A stretch of DNA of 64,000 bases from NCBI RefSeq assembly GCF_014640315.1, contig NZ_BMGS01000003.1, positions 310,001 through 374,000 of the forward strand. The letters run 5' to 3'. Each line of letters opens with the position of its first letter. The stretch's first letter is position 1. Positions 7,808 through 16,096 of this stretch are shown piece by piece. The notes below the pieces were generated by a model. It searched no databases. It was given only the letters and a program-made list of their open reading frames with translations, and was not told the origin of the DNA. The position numbers and the translations under genes are program-made. The stretch is from Hymenobacter glacieicola. Lineage in GTDB: Bacteria; Bacteroidota; Bacteroidia; Cytophagales; Hymenobacteraceae.

Positions 7808-8634
7808 TAGAAAGTCACTTTTTTCAGCCGAAACTGCTTGTCGCCCCACACCGTCACAATCAGGTACTGCCGCTTCTCGAAGCCGTAGGAGTTGATGTAG
7901 GTAACGCCATCATTAAACGGCTCGCCAATGCTGAAATCGTGGCGGTGGCCGTTCATCTCGAAAGCTAGGCGCGGGTCGTTGCGCAGGGCCGTCACGTAGG
8001 CCTCACGCACGGCCGGGTCGAAGTCCTCATCCTGCGGTGGAATGTGGGAAATGATGACGTGGCGCCGCGTGGAGGTATCCCGCAACTCCTTGTTTACCCA
8101 GGACATGTCCGGAATCTTGCCGTCGAAGTTGTACTCGCGGCCGTTGGTGTCCGCGAGAATGAACTTGGTATCAGCGTACGTAAAGGAGTAGTTCAGGGGC
8201 CCGAAGATTTTCTCGTAGGCTTTGCGGCCGTTGCCCACGGAGTCGTGGTTGCCGATTACGGTGAGATAAGGCACTTTTAGCTTGTGCAGGTGGTCATCAA
8301 CCCAGCGCATTTCGCGGCCAAAGCCGAAGTCGGAAATGTCGCCGGCCACTAGCATAAACTGAATGCCGGCCTGCTGATTTACGCTCTTGACCAGGTCCTC
8401 GGCCTCGTCGTAGAAGCGCTGGGAGTCGCCGGTAAACACAAAGCGCAGCGTGTCGCCAGCGGGCAGCGGGGTCTGGGCCAAACGAGCCAGGTTCTTGGCC
8501 GTGAGGTCCTGCTGATCGTCCGACGAGCGGTAATCGTTGGGGCTGAACTCCAGCAGCTCGCAGCCGCCGAGCAGCAGCGCGGCCGCAGCGGGCAGGAGCG
8601 TACGAATGGGAAAGTTTCGGAGAATTGAGCGCAT
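7807..8634 (-). CDS. Metallophosphoesterase lipoprotein
   Basis: The 275-residue protein is a calcineurin-like phosphoesterase. The metal-binding blocks appear in order: FTGDSQ, VAGDISDFG, GNHDSVG, ISHIPPQ and GHRHDFS. The N-terminus has a lipoprotein signal with LLLGGC, so it should act outside the cytoplasm. The substrate is not readable; relatives hydrolyse phosphomono- or diesters with two metal ions. ATG 8634 places the signal peptide normally; a GTG at 8646 adds only four residues. The stop overlaps by one base with the start of the downstream barrel-like gene, forming a two-gene operon. Confidence 0.88.
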   Translation of the reverse strand: MRSILRNFPIRTLLPAAAALLLGGCELLEFSPNDYRSSDDQQDLTAKNLARLAQTPLPAGDTLRFVFTGDSQRFYDEAEDLVKSVNQQAGIQFMLVAGDISDFGFGREMRWVDDHLHKLKVPYLTVIGNHDSVGNGRKAYEKIFGPLNYSFTYADTKFILADTNGREYNFDGKIPDMSWVNKELRDTSTRRHVIISHIPPQDEDFDPAVREAYVTALRNDPRLAFEMNGHRHDFSIGEPFNDGVTYINSYGFEKRQYLIVTVWGDKQFRLKKVTF

Positions 8635-8888
8635 ACGCCTCGACACAAAAACGACAAAAAACCTGACTATCCGGCGGAATAGTCGTGGCGCTATATACAG
8701 CCGAAGCCCACGGTTGGTTAAGCCCGAAAAGGCGTTGTGCGCTACCTCACAGACCTTTTCAGGCCGGCCGTTTCCTATCCAAACCCCTACTACAGCGCTC
8801 AGGAGGCCAAAACAGATTCCAAAGGCGCTCGGAAGAAAAAAGCGAGTTTCCGGAAAAAAAGAGTTGTTCCCATTCCTAGAAATCAGGT

Positions 8889-10544
8889 CTACTCATCTAA
8901 ATACTGGTGCACAAACTTGATGGCCATGCTGCCCTCACCCACGGCCGAAGCCACGCGGGCCATGGCGCCGGCCCGACTGTCGCCGGCGGCAAATACGCCG
9001 GGCACGCAGGTTTCCAGCAGGTAGGGCTCCCGCCGCGGATGCTTCCAGGAGGTAGCGTAGCGCGGGTCCGTTACCAGGTCGCGGCCCGTGAGCACGAAGC
9101 CTTTGCCGTCGCAGACGATGGTATGACACACCCACTCCGTGCTGGGCTTGGCCCCGATGAACACGAACAGGGCCCGGGCCGGGTGCCGCTCCAGCTGCCC
9201 CTGCCGCCGGATGACAACTTCCTCCAGATGGTCGGCCCCGCACACTTCCGCTACCTCCGTGAAGGGTAGCAGCTCAATGTTGGGGGTTTGTCCGATCTGC
9301 TCAATCAGGTAGGCCGACATGGACGCGGCCAGACTCTCGCCCCGAATCACGATGAACACACGGCGGGCGTAGGTGGCCAGGTACATGGCCGCCTGCCCCG
9401 CCGAGTTGCCGCCGCCCACAATGTACACGTCCTGCTCCTGGCAGGTGCGGGCCTCGGTGCGGGCGGCCCCGTAGTACACGCCGGCCCCGCTGAGCCGGTC
9501 CATGCCGGGCGCCGACAAGGTGCGGTAGCTGACGCCGGTAGTCAGCACCACGGCGCGGGTTTGTACCTTGCTACCGTCGCTCAGGGTCAGCACTTTGTAG
9601 CCATCCTGCACGCAAAGGTCCGTTACTTCCTGGGGGGCCAGAATCTCGGCTCCGAGGCGCACGGCCTGGCTCCAGGCGCGGTGGGCCAGCTCGCTACCAC
9701 TCAGGCCGGTCGGGAAGCCCAGGTAGTTTTCGATGCGGGAGCTGGTGCCGGCCTGGCCGCCGGGGGCCTGGCGCTCAATTACCAGCGTTTTCAGCCCCTC
9801 AGAGGCCCCGTACACGCCCGCCGCCAGCCCGGCCGGCCCGGCCCCAATCACCACCACATCATACAGCTCCTGAGAAGCCTGCACCGTGAGGCCCACCCGC
9901 AGGGCTACTTCCGTGGCCGAGGGGTTGGCCAGGGCCGTGCCGTCTTCCAGCACCACCACCGGCAAATCACTGGGGCTGAATCCTTTCTGGGCTAGCAAGG
10001 CCTGAGCTTCGGAGTCGGTTTCAAAGTCGAGCCACTGGTAGCCAATGAGGTAGCCGGCCAGAAAGTCCTTGAGGTCGTGGGAGCGGGGCGACCATTGAAA
10101 CCCGATGAGGCGCACGCCGCGGAAGGGGGGCCGGTAGGAGGCTTCCCACGCCCGGAGCAAGTCGTGCAGGGTGGGGTAAAGCAGCTGCTGGGGCGGGTCC
10201 CAGGGCTTCAGCAGGTAGTGGTCGAGGCGGGCCGAGTTGATGGCCCGGATGGCAGCTTCCGTATCGGCGTAGGCCGTGAGCAGCACGCGTTTGGCATCGG
10301 GGTAAAACTCCCGCGACTGGCTGAGCACCTCCACGCCCTCCAGGCCCGGCATGCGCTGGTCGGCCAGAATCAGGGCCAGCGGCTCCTCCCGGTCCTTGAG
10401 TTCCCGGATGGTGGCCAGGGCCTCTTCCCCGGAGCTGGCCCGCAGCACCCGGTAGTCGCGCCGGAACTCCTGGCGCAAGTCCCGGTCAATGGCACTCAGC
10501 ACCTGCGGGTCATCGTCAATGCAGAGCAGAACAGGCTTTTTCAT
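8889..10544 (-). CDS. Response regulator receiver fused to thioredoxin-reductase-like flavoprotein lacking CxxC
   Basis: The 551-residue protein has three parts. Residues 1-125 are a receiver domain with acidic DDD at 10-12, phosphoacceptor Asp62 (LADQRMPG) and Lys113 (LLKPWD). Residues about 143-222 resemble a thioredoxin/glutaredoxin-like fold without a CxxC. Residues 228-551 are a thioredoxin-reductase-type FAD/NAD(P)H enzyme (VVVIGAGPAGLAAG, then IVGGGNSAGQAA and FAAGDSRAGAMARVASAVGE). Where thioredoxin reductase has CATC, this protein has YYGAARTEA, so it cannot pass electrons through the usual dithiol. Such fusions are known in several phyla; the acceptor is unclear. The histidine kinase gene lies 62 bp upstream on the same strand and is the obvious partner. 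Confidence 0.9.
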   Translation of the reverse strand: MKKPVLLCIDDDPQVLSAIDRDLRQEFRRDYRVLRASSGEEALATIRELKDREEPLALILADQRMPGLEGVEVLSQSREFYPDAKRVLLTAYADTEAAIRAINSARLDHYLLKPWDPPQQLLYPTLHDLLRAWEASYRPPFRGVRLIGFQWSPRSHDLKDFLAGYLIGYQWLDFETDSEAQALLAQKGFSPSDLPVVVLEDGTALANPSATEVALRVGLTVQASQELYDVVVIGAGPAGLAAGVYGASEGLKTLVIERQAPGGQAGTSSRIENYLGFPTGLSGSELAHRAWSQAVRLGAEILAPQEVTDLCVQDGYKVLTLSDGSKVQTRAVVLTTGVSYRTLSAPGMDRLSGAGVYYGAARTEARTCQEQDVYIVGGGNSAGQAAMYLATYARRVFIVIRGESLAASMSAYLIEQIGQTPNIELLPFTEVAEVCGADHLEEVVIRRQGQLERHPARALFVFIGAKPSTEWVCHTIVCDGKGFVLTGRDLVTDPRYATSWKHPRREPYLLETCVPGVFAAGDSRAGAMARVASAVGEGSMAIKFVHQYLDE

Positions 10545-10606
10545 GAAGGCAAAGGACTAGAAAGGCAGGTAGATAACGTAGGGTGTAAGTCAGCTTCAAA
10601 GAAAGC

Positions 10607-12004
10607 CTAATGCTGTTCGGTAGGCGCCAGCACCGGCAGCCACGCCCCAAACTCGGTGTGGCCGGGCCTCGACTGCACTTCCAGGCGGCCGCCGTGCTGC
10701 TCCACGATGCGCAGGGCAATGTCGAGGCCGAGGCCGGTTCCTTCGCCGGCGGGCTTGGTAGTGAAGAAGGGCTCCATGATGCGGGGCAGCACTTCCGGCG
10801 GAATTCCAGGCCCATTATCGATGATGAACACCCGCACAAAGTCGCCCTCCTGGCGGGTACGCACCGTAATTTCGCCGCCCGGCGGCAGGGCGTCAATGGC
10901 GTTGTCAAGCAGATTGGTCCAGACTTGATTCAGGCTGCTGACCTGCCCCTTAATCAGGGGTAGCGCAGGCGCGTAGTCGCGCAGGAGCCGCACTTTTTCC
11001 TCGCGCAGGCAGTAGCTCAGCATGTTGATGGTGCTGTCGAGGCCGGCGTGCACGTCCAGGGGCGCAAAGTTGCCGCCGCGGTCCATGTGGCTGTACGTCT
11101 TCACGTTGGAAACCAGGGTAGTGATGCGCGTGCCGGCTTCCTGCACGTCCAGCACCAGCCGGCGGGTAGTGAGTTGACCTTCCAGCCAGCTTAGGGCGGC
11201 CGGGCGCGCGGCGGCGGGCAGGGCGGCCACTACCGGTTCCAGGGAAGTTCGGGTCAGGCCGGCATCCAGCAGGCCGCCGGCTTGTTGGTAGCCGTCGGGC
11301 ACGCCCTGGGTTTCCAGCCACTCGGCCAGCTCGTCTTCTTCGTCGGCCCGGGTTAGGGCGGAGCCGGCGGGCGGAGTGGCCGAAACCGGGGCCGTGGCCA
11401 GGGCCGCCAGGGCCGCCAGCGCCTCGGGGGCGGGGCCGTGTCGGACAAACTCCAGCAGCAGGGCGGGCTTGGCTTGCAGCAGGTTGCTAAGGGTTTCGGC
11501 GGCCCGCATGATGGCCGCGGCGGGGTTGTTCAGCTCGTGGGCCAGGCCGGCCGAGAGTTTGCCCAGGGCGCGCAGCTTGTCGTCGCGCTCCTGGGTACGG
11601 GCTTCCAGCCGGGCCCGGTCGCTCATCAGGCCCACCAGCCGCTGCACCAGCTCGGGGCTCACGTGCTCCAGCTCCGGAAACAGGTTGCGGTGCAGCAGAA
11701 ATAGGGTCGTTTCGCCGACAGCCACCCCGTGCCCGCTAATTACCCGCAGCCGGGAGTAAGGTAGCACCCCGCTGATCTGGCCCGCTTCAATGCGGAAAGC
11801 CGGCTCCCGACCCCCGTTGCGCACGGTGTAGAACTGCAGCCCGCCGGCCAGCACGCCCATCATGTACTCGGCCTCGTCCCCGGGCTTTATAATGGTTTCG
11901 TTAGGAGCATAGGTGCGCTGTTCGCCGTGGCTGGCCAGCCACGCCAGGGTAGCCGGCGGCAGATCGGCAAAGGCAACCAGGGGCGCAAGATCTTGGGGCA
12001 GCAT
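10607..12004 (-). CDS. Histidine kinase with N-terminal cyclic-nucleotide-binding-like domain
   Basis: The 465-residue protein lacks membrane segments. Residues about 8-115 look like a Crp-type cNMP-binding domain (IIKPGDEAEYMMGVLAGGLQ, VAVGETTLF). The H box is SAGLAHELNNPAAAI with His156 as the predicted phosphorylation site; the ATPase part has the N box (QVWTNLLDNAIDA), G1 (DNGPGIPP) and G2 (GEGTGLGLDIA). A roughly 120-residue insert of low complexity and Ala-rich helices separates the H box and ATPase. It would phosphorylate the receiver of the downstream fusion protein, 62 bp away. ATG 12004 is chosen over a TTG at 12022. The ligand of the sensor domain is unknown. Confidence 0.88.
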   Translation of the reverse strand: MLPQDLAPLVAFADLPPATLAWLASHGEQRTYAPNETIIKPGDEAEYMMGVLAGGLQFYTVRNGGREPAFRIEAGQISGVLPYSRLRVISGHGVAVGETTLFLLHRNLFPELEHVSPELVQRLVGLMSDRARLEARTQERDDKLRALGKLSAGLAHELNNPAAAIMRAAETLSNLLQAKPALLLEFVRHGPAPEALAALAALATAPVSATPPAGSALTRADEEDELAEWLETQGVPDGYQQAGGLLDAGLTRTSLEPVVAALPAAARPAALSWLEGQLTTRRLVLDVQEAGTRITTLVSNVKTYSHMDRGGNFAPLDVHAGLDSTINMLSYCLREEKVRLLRDYAPALPLIKGQVSSLNQVWTNLLDNAIDALPPGGEITVRTRQEGDFVRVFIIDNGPGIPPEVLPRIMEPFFTTKPAGEGTGLGLDIALRIVEQHGGRLEVQSRPGHTEFGAWLPVLAPTEQH

Positions 12005-12124
12005 ACGGGAGCAGGAAAACAAACGAACAGGATAGCTACTGAAAGATAGGGGCGCTGGAACAGAAATGCGCGGCCACCACCAGGGCTGGTAAGTATATAC
12101 CGGGGTCTATAAAAGATGTTTCTT

Positions 12125-12139
12125 GCCAAACTTTTTGGC
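12125..12139. other. Short hairpin in the divergent radA / kinase region
   Basis: GCCAAA and TTTGGC form a six-base stem over three T-rich loop bases, about 50 bp before radA, in an AT-rich stretch between divergent genes. It could be an operator or only chance; no regulator is implied by the sequence. Confidence 0.25.
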
Positions 12140-12185
12140 TTCTAGCTGCATTCTTTAGTTTTCCCCTAGCTCTCACTTCAGTGGC

Positions 12186-13574
12186 ATGGCCAAAGTCAAA
12201 ACCCTATTTTTCTGTCAGAACTGCGGCGCCCAATCGGCTAAGTGGATTGGCCGCTGCCCCAGCTGCGGGGAGTGGAACACCTACGTAGAGGAGGTTATTG
12301 AGAAGACCGACACCAACCCGGCGGCCAACGCCTGGAAGGCCTCTACCTCGGTGGGTTCTACGACCAAAGCCGCCAAGCCTAAACCCCTGGGCGACATCAT
12401 TTACGAGGAAGAATCGCGCCTGAACACCCACGATGCAGAGCTGAATCGCGTGCTGGGCGGGGGCCTGGTACCCGGTTCGCTGGTGCTGATCGGGGGCGAG
12501 CCAGGCATCGGCAAAAGCACCCTGATGCTCCAGATTGCCATGCAGTTGCGCAACCTGCGCATCCTCTACGTGTCGGGCGAGGAGAGCGAGCAGCAGATCA
12601 AGATGCGGGCCGAGCGCCTCGGCCAGCAGCACCCGGGCCTCTACATCCTCACCGAAACCAACACCCAGAACATCTTCCGCCAGATCGACCAGCTCCAGCC
12701 CAACGTGGTGGTAGTCGATTCCATCCAGACCCTGCACAGCACCATTGTGGAGGCGGGCCCCGGCTCGGTCAGCCAGGTGCGCGAGTGCACCACGGAGCTG
12801 TTGAAGTACGCTAAAGACACCGGCGTGCCCGTGCTGCTCATCGGCCACATTACCAAGGACGGCTCCATTGCCGGCCCCAAAATTCTGGAGCACATGGTTG
12901 ATACCGTGCTGCAGTTCGAGGGCGACCGGCACCTGACCTACCGCATCCTGCGCACCATCAAAAACCGCTTCGGTTCCACGGCCGAGCTGGGCATTTACGA
13001 GATGCAGGGCGCCGGGCTGCGGCAGGTAAGCAACCCCTCCGAGATTCTGCTGAGTCAGCGCACGGAGCAGCTCAGCGGCATTGCCATCGGGGCTACGTTG
13101 GAGGGCAACCGCCCCCTGCTGGTAGAGGTGCAGGCCCTGGTGACTCCCGCTACCTACGGCACGCCCCAGCGCTCCTCCACGGGCTTCGACAGCAAGCGGT
13201 TACAGATGCTGCTGGCGGTACTGGAGAAGCGTAGCGGCCTGCGCCTGGGCCAGCACGACGTGTTCCTGAACATTGCCGGCGGTTTACGCCTCGAAGACCC
13301 CGCATTGGACTTAGCCGTGTGCGCGGCCGTGGTCAGTTCCCTGAATGATGTGCCCATTCGCAACGAAATTTGCCTGGCGGCGGAGGTAGGCCTGAGCGGC
13401 GAGATTCGGGCCGTGAGCCGGTTGGATCAGCGCCTGAGTGAATCGGAAAAACTGGGCTTCGCCGAAATGTACATTTCGCAGTTCAACGCCAAGGGCCTGG
13501 ACCTGGCCCGCTATGGTATTCGGGTGCACCCGGCGGGCAGGCTGGATGAGGTGCTTACGGGCCTTTTCGGCTAG
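12186..13574 (+). CDS. radA: DNA repair protein RadA
   Basis: The 462-residue protein is a full-length RadA, a branch-migration ATPase that processes recombination intermediates. It has a C4 zinc finger at the N-terminus (Cys10, Cys13, Cys24, Cys27), a RecA-like core with Walker A GGEPGIGKST near residue 105, the RadA-specific KNRFG motif near residue 259, and a C-terminal Lon-protease-like domain (RLEDPALDLAV, VGLSGEIRAV). Domain order and length match the family. It is monocistronic, divergent from the histidine kinase gene. Confidence 0.96.
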   Translation: MAKVKTLFFCQNCGAQSAKWIGRCPSCGEWNTYVEEVIEKTDTNPAANAWKASTSVGSTTKAAKPKPLGDIIYEEESRLNTHDAELNRVLGGGLVPGSLVLIGGEPGIGKSTLMLQIAMQLRNLRILYVSGEESEQQIKMRAERLGQQHPGLYILTETNTQNIFRQIDQLQPNVVVVDSIQTLHSTIVEAGPGSVSQVRECTTELLKYAKDTGVPVLLIGHITKDGSIAGPKILEHMVDTVLQFEGDRHLTYRILRTIKNRFGSTAELGIYEMQGAGLRQVSNPSEILLSQRTEQLSGIAIGATLEGNRPLLVEVQALVTPATYGTPQRSSTGFDSKRLQMLLAVLEKRSGLRLGQHDVFLNIAGGLRLEDPALDLAVCAAVVSSLNDVPIRNEICLAAEVGLSGEIRAVSRLDQRLSESEKLGFAEMYISQFNAKGLDLARYGIRVHPAGRLDEVLTGLFG

Positions 13575-13619
13575 CTACTGCTCTGCCACCAGAACCCTGC
13601 TCCCTAACCTGCTCATTCT

Positions 13620-13669
13620 GAAGCCCGGCCACGAAAGTTGCTAAAACCATACTGCTGCGGCCGGGCTTC
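13620..13669 (+). terminator. Hairpin downstream of radA
   Basis: GAAGCCCGGCC at 13620-13630 pairs perfectly with GGCCGGGCTTC at 13659-13669 over a 28-base loop, 46 bp past the radA stop. There is no U-run after it, so its role as an intrinsic terminator is uncertain. Confidence 0.5.
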
Positions 13670-13728
13670 CCGGAGTGTGCAAAACTTTGGGGTTGGGTAG
13701 GCGGTTACGAAAAAAGTAACCGAGCGGA

Positions 13729-13761
13729 TTGGACTTTCTCAACCTTTCCGCCGTATCTTCG
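13729..13761 (+). promoter_or_regulatory. Candidate housekeeping promoter for the TlpA-like gene
   Basis: TTGG at 13729-13732 and TATCTTCG at 13754-13761 are separated by 21 bp, close to the Bacteroidota pattern TTTG-N19-21-TANNTTTG. The start codon is about 100 bp downstream. Confidence 0.5.
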
Positions 13762-13864
13762 GTATAGAAATTGACTTTTACCGCGAAATACCTGACACGG
13801 GAACCTGAAATCGGCTTCCGTGTTGAGCGTTTTTAGCAGTCTGTTCCTGATGTAGCCTCCTCCG

Positions 13865-15319
13865 ATGCCCAATAGATCTACTTTCGCCGCCGCCCTGCTG
13901 TGGGCAGCCGTGCTGGCCACCCCCCTGCTAGGCCGGGCCCAAGGCACCGTGGTTCTGACCGGTAAGGTCAGCGGACGTACGGCCGACACGGTGGCCGTGT
14001 CGGTGCGCGAGAACCCGCTCGACGTGAAAGAGCAGATTACCTATGCGCGGCTCGATGACAAGGGCGAGTTCCGGCTGGCCCTGACGGTGAACGGTCCAAC
14101 CCGCGCCGACCTCGTGTACGGCGACGATGTAACGGACCTGTTCCTGGAGCCCGGCAACCAGCTGGAAGTGCGCTTCAAAGGTTCGGATTTGGCCAGCACC
14201 GTGCGCTACAAGGGCCGGGGCGCGGAAGCCAATACCTTCCTGTCGGAGATGGACGAGAAGTTTGTGGAAAATGATGGTTTTCAGGTACTTCCCGACAACA
14301 TCATGCTTTACGAACCTGGCTTCCTGTCCTTTCTGGACTACCGCCGCAAGGAGGAGCAAAAGTTTGTGGAAGGCGGAACAGAGGGCTTGAGCCCGGCTTT
14401 TAAGGAGTACCTCAAGGCCGAAATTGCCTACAGCTACGCCAATGACCGTCTGACCTTTCAGGACTTACGCGAGCAGGTGGTGGCTACCGAAAGTCGGCTG
14501 AAGATGTCGCCTACGTACTACGATTTTCTCAACGATAAGGCGCTGATTAACAATCCAGCGGCCGCGCAGAGCGAGCAGTACCAGGAGTTTCTGCTGAACT
14601 ACGTGCATTACTTGGCTACCAGCAACGGCAAGCTCCGCTCCGACCCTGATTTCTACCAAGTGTGCTACGATTTGGCCAAGAAGCAGCTTGACGGGCCCGT
14701 TAAGCCCATCATCATGGGGCGGGTATTGAAGGAGTCCTTCCGTTTTGGGCACGTGAAACAGTCGGCAGCTATGCTGGAGGATTTCCGCTCCGTCGACGCT
14801 AAAAACCAGTACTACCCCTTGCTGCGCCAGGATTTCGATACGCATAAGGCCTTTGCCATTGGAGCCCCGGCCCCCGACTTCCGTCTGATTTCGGCTAAAG
14901 GCGACACGGTAAGCTTGAAGCAGTTTGCCGGTAAGCTGGTATACCTCAACTTTTGGCGCACTACCAGCGGCCTAGCCCTGCGCGACTTACCCTACGCGGC
15001 AGAGTTGGCTAAGAAGTTTGAAGGCAAGAACATCGTGTTCCTGAACGTAGCACTAGACGAAAACGAGGGAGCCTGGAAGCAGTTGGTAGTCAGCAAGAAG
15101 CTGCCGGGGGTACATGTGCGTACGACGGGCGGGCTGCGCTCGGCCATTGCCCGCGCCTACGCCGTGCAGGACGTGCCCAGCTACTTCCTGCTGGCCGAGG
15201 ATGGTACCTTCCTCAACACCAAGCCCAAGCGCCTGAGCAGCCGCGCCGCCGTGGACGAAATCAAGGAGTCTTTCGGCAAGGCCAATACCTACAGCAGCAC
15301 GCTACCGGCGGGCAAGTAA
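13865..15319 (+). CDS. Exported TlpA-like thioredoxin-fold protein without redox cysteines
   Basis: The 484-residue protein has a signal peptide (AAALLWAAVLATPLLGRAQ), a DUF4369-like N-terminal beta domain (VVLTGKVSGRTADTVAVSV), a helical middle, and from about residue 335 a TlpA/AhpC-type thioredoxin fold (FAIGAPAPDFRLISAKGDTV, KLVYLNFWRTTSGLALRDLP, FLNVALDENEGAWKQLV, VPSYFLLAEDGTF). The position of WCxxC reads WRTTSGLA, and the protein contains a single Cys elsewhere (YQVCYDL). It therefore keeps the fold but cannot do dithiol chemistry. Cytophagales carry many TlpA-like paralogs, usually with CxxC. Function unknown; perhaps binding or structural. A terminator follows. Confidence 0.82.
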   Translation: MPNRSTFAAALLWAAVLATPLLGRAQGTVVLTGKVSGRTADTVAVSVRENPLDVKEQITYARLDDKGEFRLALTVNGPTRADLVYGDDVTDLFLEPGNQLEVRFKGSDLASTVRYKGRGAEANTFLSEMDEKFVENDGFQVLPDNIMLYEPGFLSFLDYRRKEEQKFVEGGTEGLSPAFKEYLKAEIAYSYANDRLTFQDLREQVVATESRLKMSPTYYDFLNDKALINNPAAAQSEQYQEFLLNYVHYLATSNGKLRSDPDFYQVCYDLAKKQLDGPVKPIIMGRVLKESFRFGHVKQSAAMLEDFRSVDAKNQYYPLLRQDFDTHKAFAIGAPAPDFRLISAKGDTVSLKQFAGKLVYLNFWRTTSGLALRDLPYAAELAKKFEGKNIVFLNVALDENEGAWKQLVVSKKLPGVHVRTTGGLRSAIARAYAVQDVPSYFLLAEDGTFLNTKPKRLSSRAAVDEIKESFGKANTYSSTLPAGK

Positions 15320-15340
15320 GTACCAATCTTGTAGCCAGCA

Positions 15341-15383
15341 TACAGCAGGGCCGCCCTAATCTCATTCGGGCGGCTCTGCTGTA
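15341..15383. terminator. Bidirectional terminator between convergent genes
   Basis: TACAGCAGGGCCGCCC at 15341-15356 pairs with GGGCGGCTCTGCTGTA at 15368-15383 with one mismatch. It sits between the stop at 15319 and the minus-strand stop at 15404 and could serve both. Confidence 0.75.
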
Positions 15384-15403
15384 TTACGTACGGTTACCAC
15401 TAG

Positions 15404-15766
15404 TTAAGCAGTCCGGAAGCCCGTAGCCTGCTTGATTGTGCGCTCATTGCCAGTAGCGGGGTCGGCGTAGCTGTGCTCTCCTACTTCCACCGACACCTTT
15501 TTACCTAGTAGCTGCTTGGTGTCCAAATCCTTGCCTGCCTCGGGCTGGATGCCTACTGCGGAATACAGCGAAAGGAGAATGGGCATGGCATTGGGCGAGG
15601 TATAAAAACGCTGGGTGATGAAACCTTCCTCGTTTTCCATTCGCGCTGCAAAGAAGGGCACGTTCTGGTGCTCACTGGTGCCTTCCTGGATGTCGGTGAT
15701 TTCAACCGTATGGCGGCCGTCGGGGAGGAAGCCTTTTTCCTGTCCTGCTTCAACTGGTATTTTCAT
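15404..15766 (-). CDS. Hypothetical protein resembling phage DUF669-type proteins
   Basis: The 120-residue protein has no signal peptide or membrane segment. Its pattern, a beta-rich stretch (DGRHTVEITDIQEGTSEHQN), then FITQRFYTSPNAMPILLSLY and LLGKKVSVEVGEH before a final GFRT, recalls phage DUF669-like proteins, which lie among recombination and single-strand DNA genes. That resemblance is from memory of the pattern and is weak. ATG 15766 is used. No phage genes are next to it. Confidence 0.6.
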   Translation of the reverse strand: MKIPVEAGQEKGFLPDGRHTVEITDIQEGTSEHQNVPFFAARMENEEGFITQRFYTSPNAMPILLSLYSAVGIQPEAGKDLDTKQLLGKKVSVEVGEHSYADPATGNERTIKQATGFRTA

Positions 15767-16080
15767 GGCGAGTAGCAAAGTGATGATGCACCTTTAACGC
15801 AGGCCAATATTTTTAGGTTGTGCAACTAATTGTATTAGCAATATTCGATATTCAACCAAGCTAGCCCGACCTACCACTGAACCCGCATCCTCTGGTTTAT
15901 CAGCTAGTTACTCTAGGGCATCGGCCCTAAAACTAGCCTGCACTGAGATGACATCGGCGCGAGGCTCAGGGGTACGGCGCTAACCTGGTGATGGGGCGAT
16001 GGTCCACTTATTTTCGCTGCCGACAGTCAGATTTAAACCTTAGTTGTTCTGTCTCTGCTTCCGGCTCAGCCCGGAGGCTG
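15767..16080. other. Intergenic region, nothing recognised
   Basis: This stretch between divergent genes has an AT-rich patch at about 15805-15860 and no hairpin or gene that I can support. Its last bases lead into the TACCTTTA box of the radical SAM gene. Confidence 0.4.
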
Positions 16081-16088
16081 TACCTTTA
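16081..16088 (+). promoter_or_regulatory. TACCTTTA -7-like box of the radical SAM gene
   Basis: TACCTTTA ends 8 bp before the ATG at 16097. If it is the -7 element, the transcript would start at or within a few bases of the start codon. A clear -33 TTTG is not seen. Confidence 0.4.
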
Positions 16089-16096
16089 CTTCTCGC

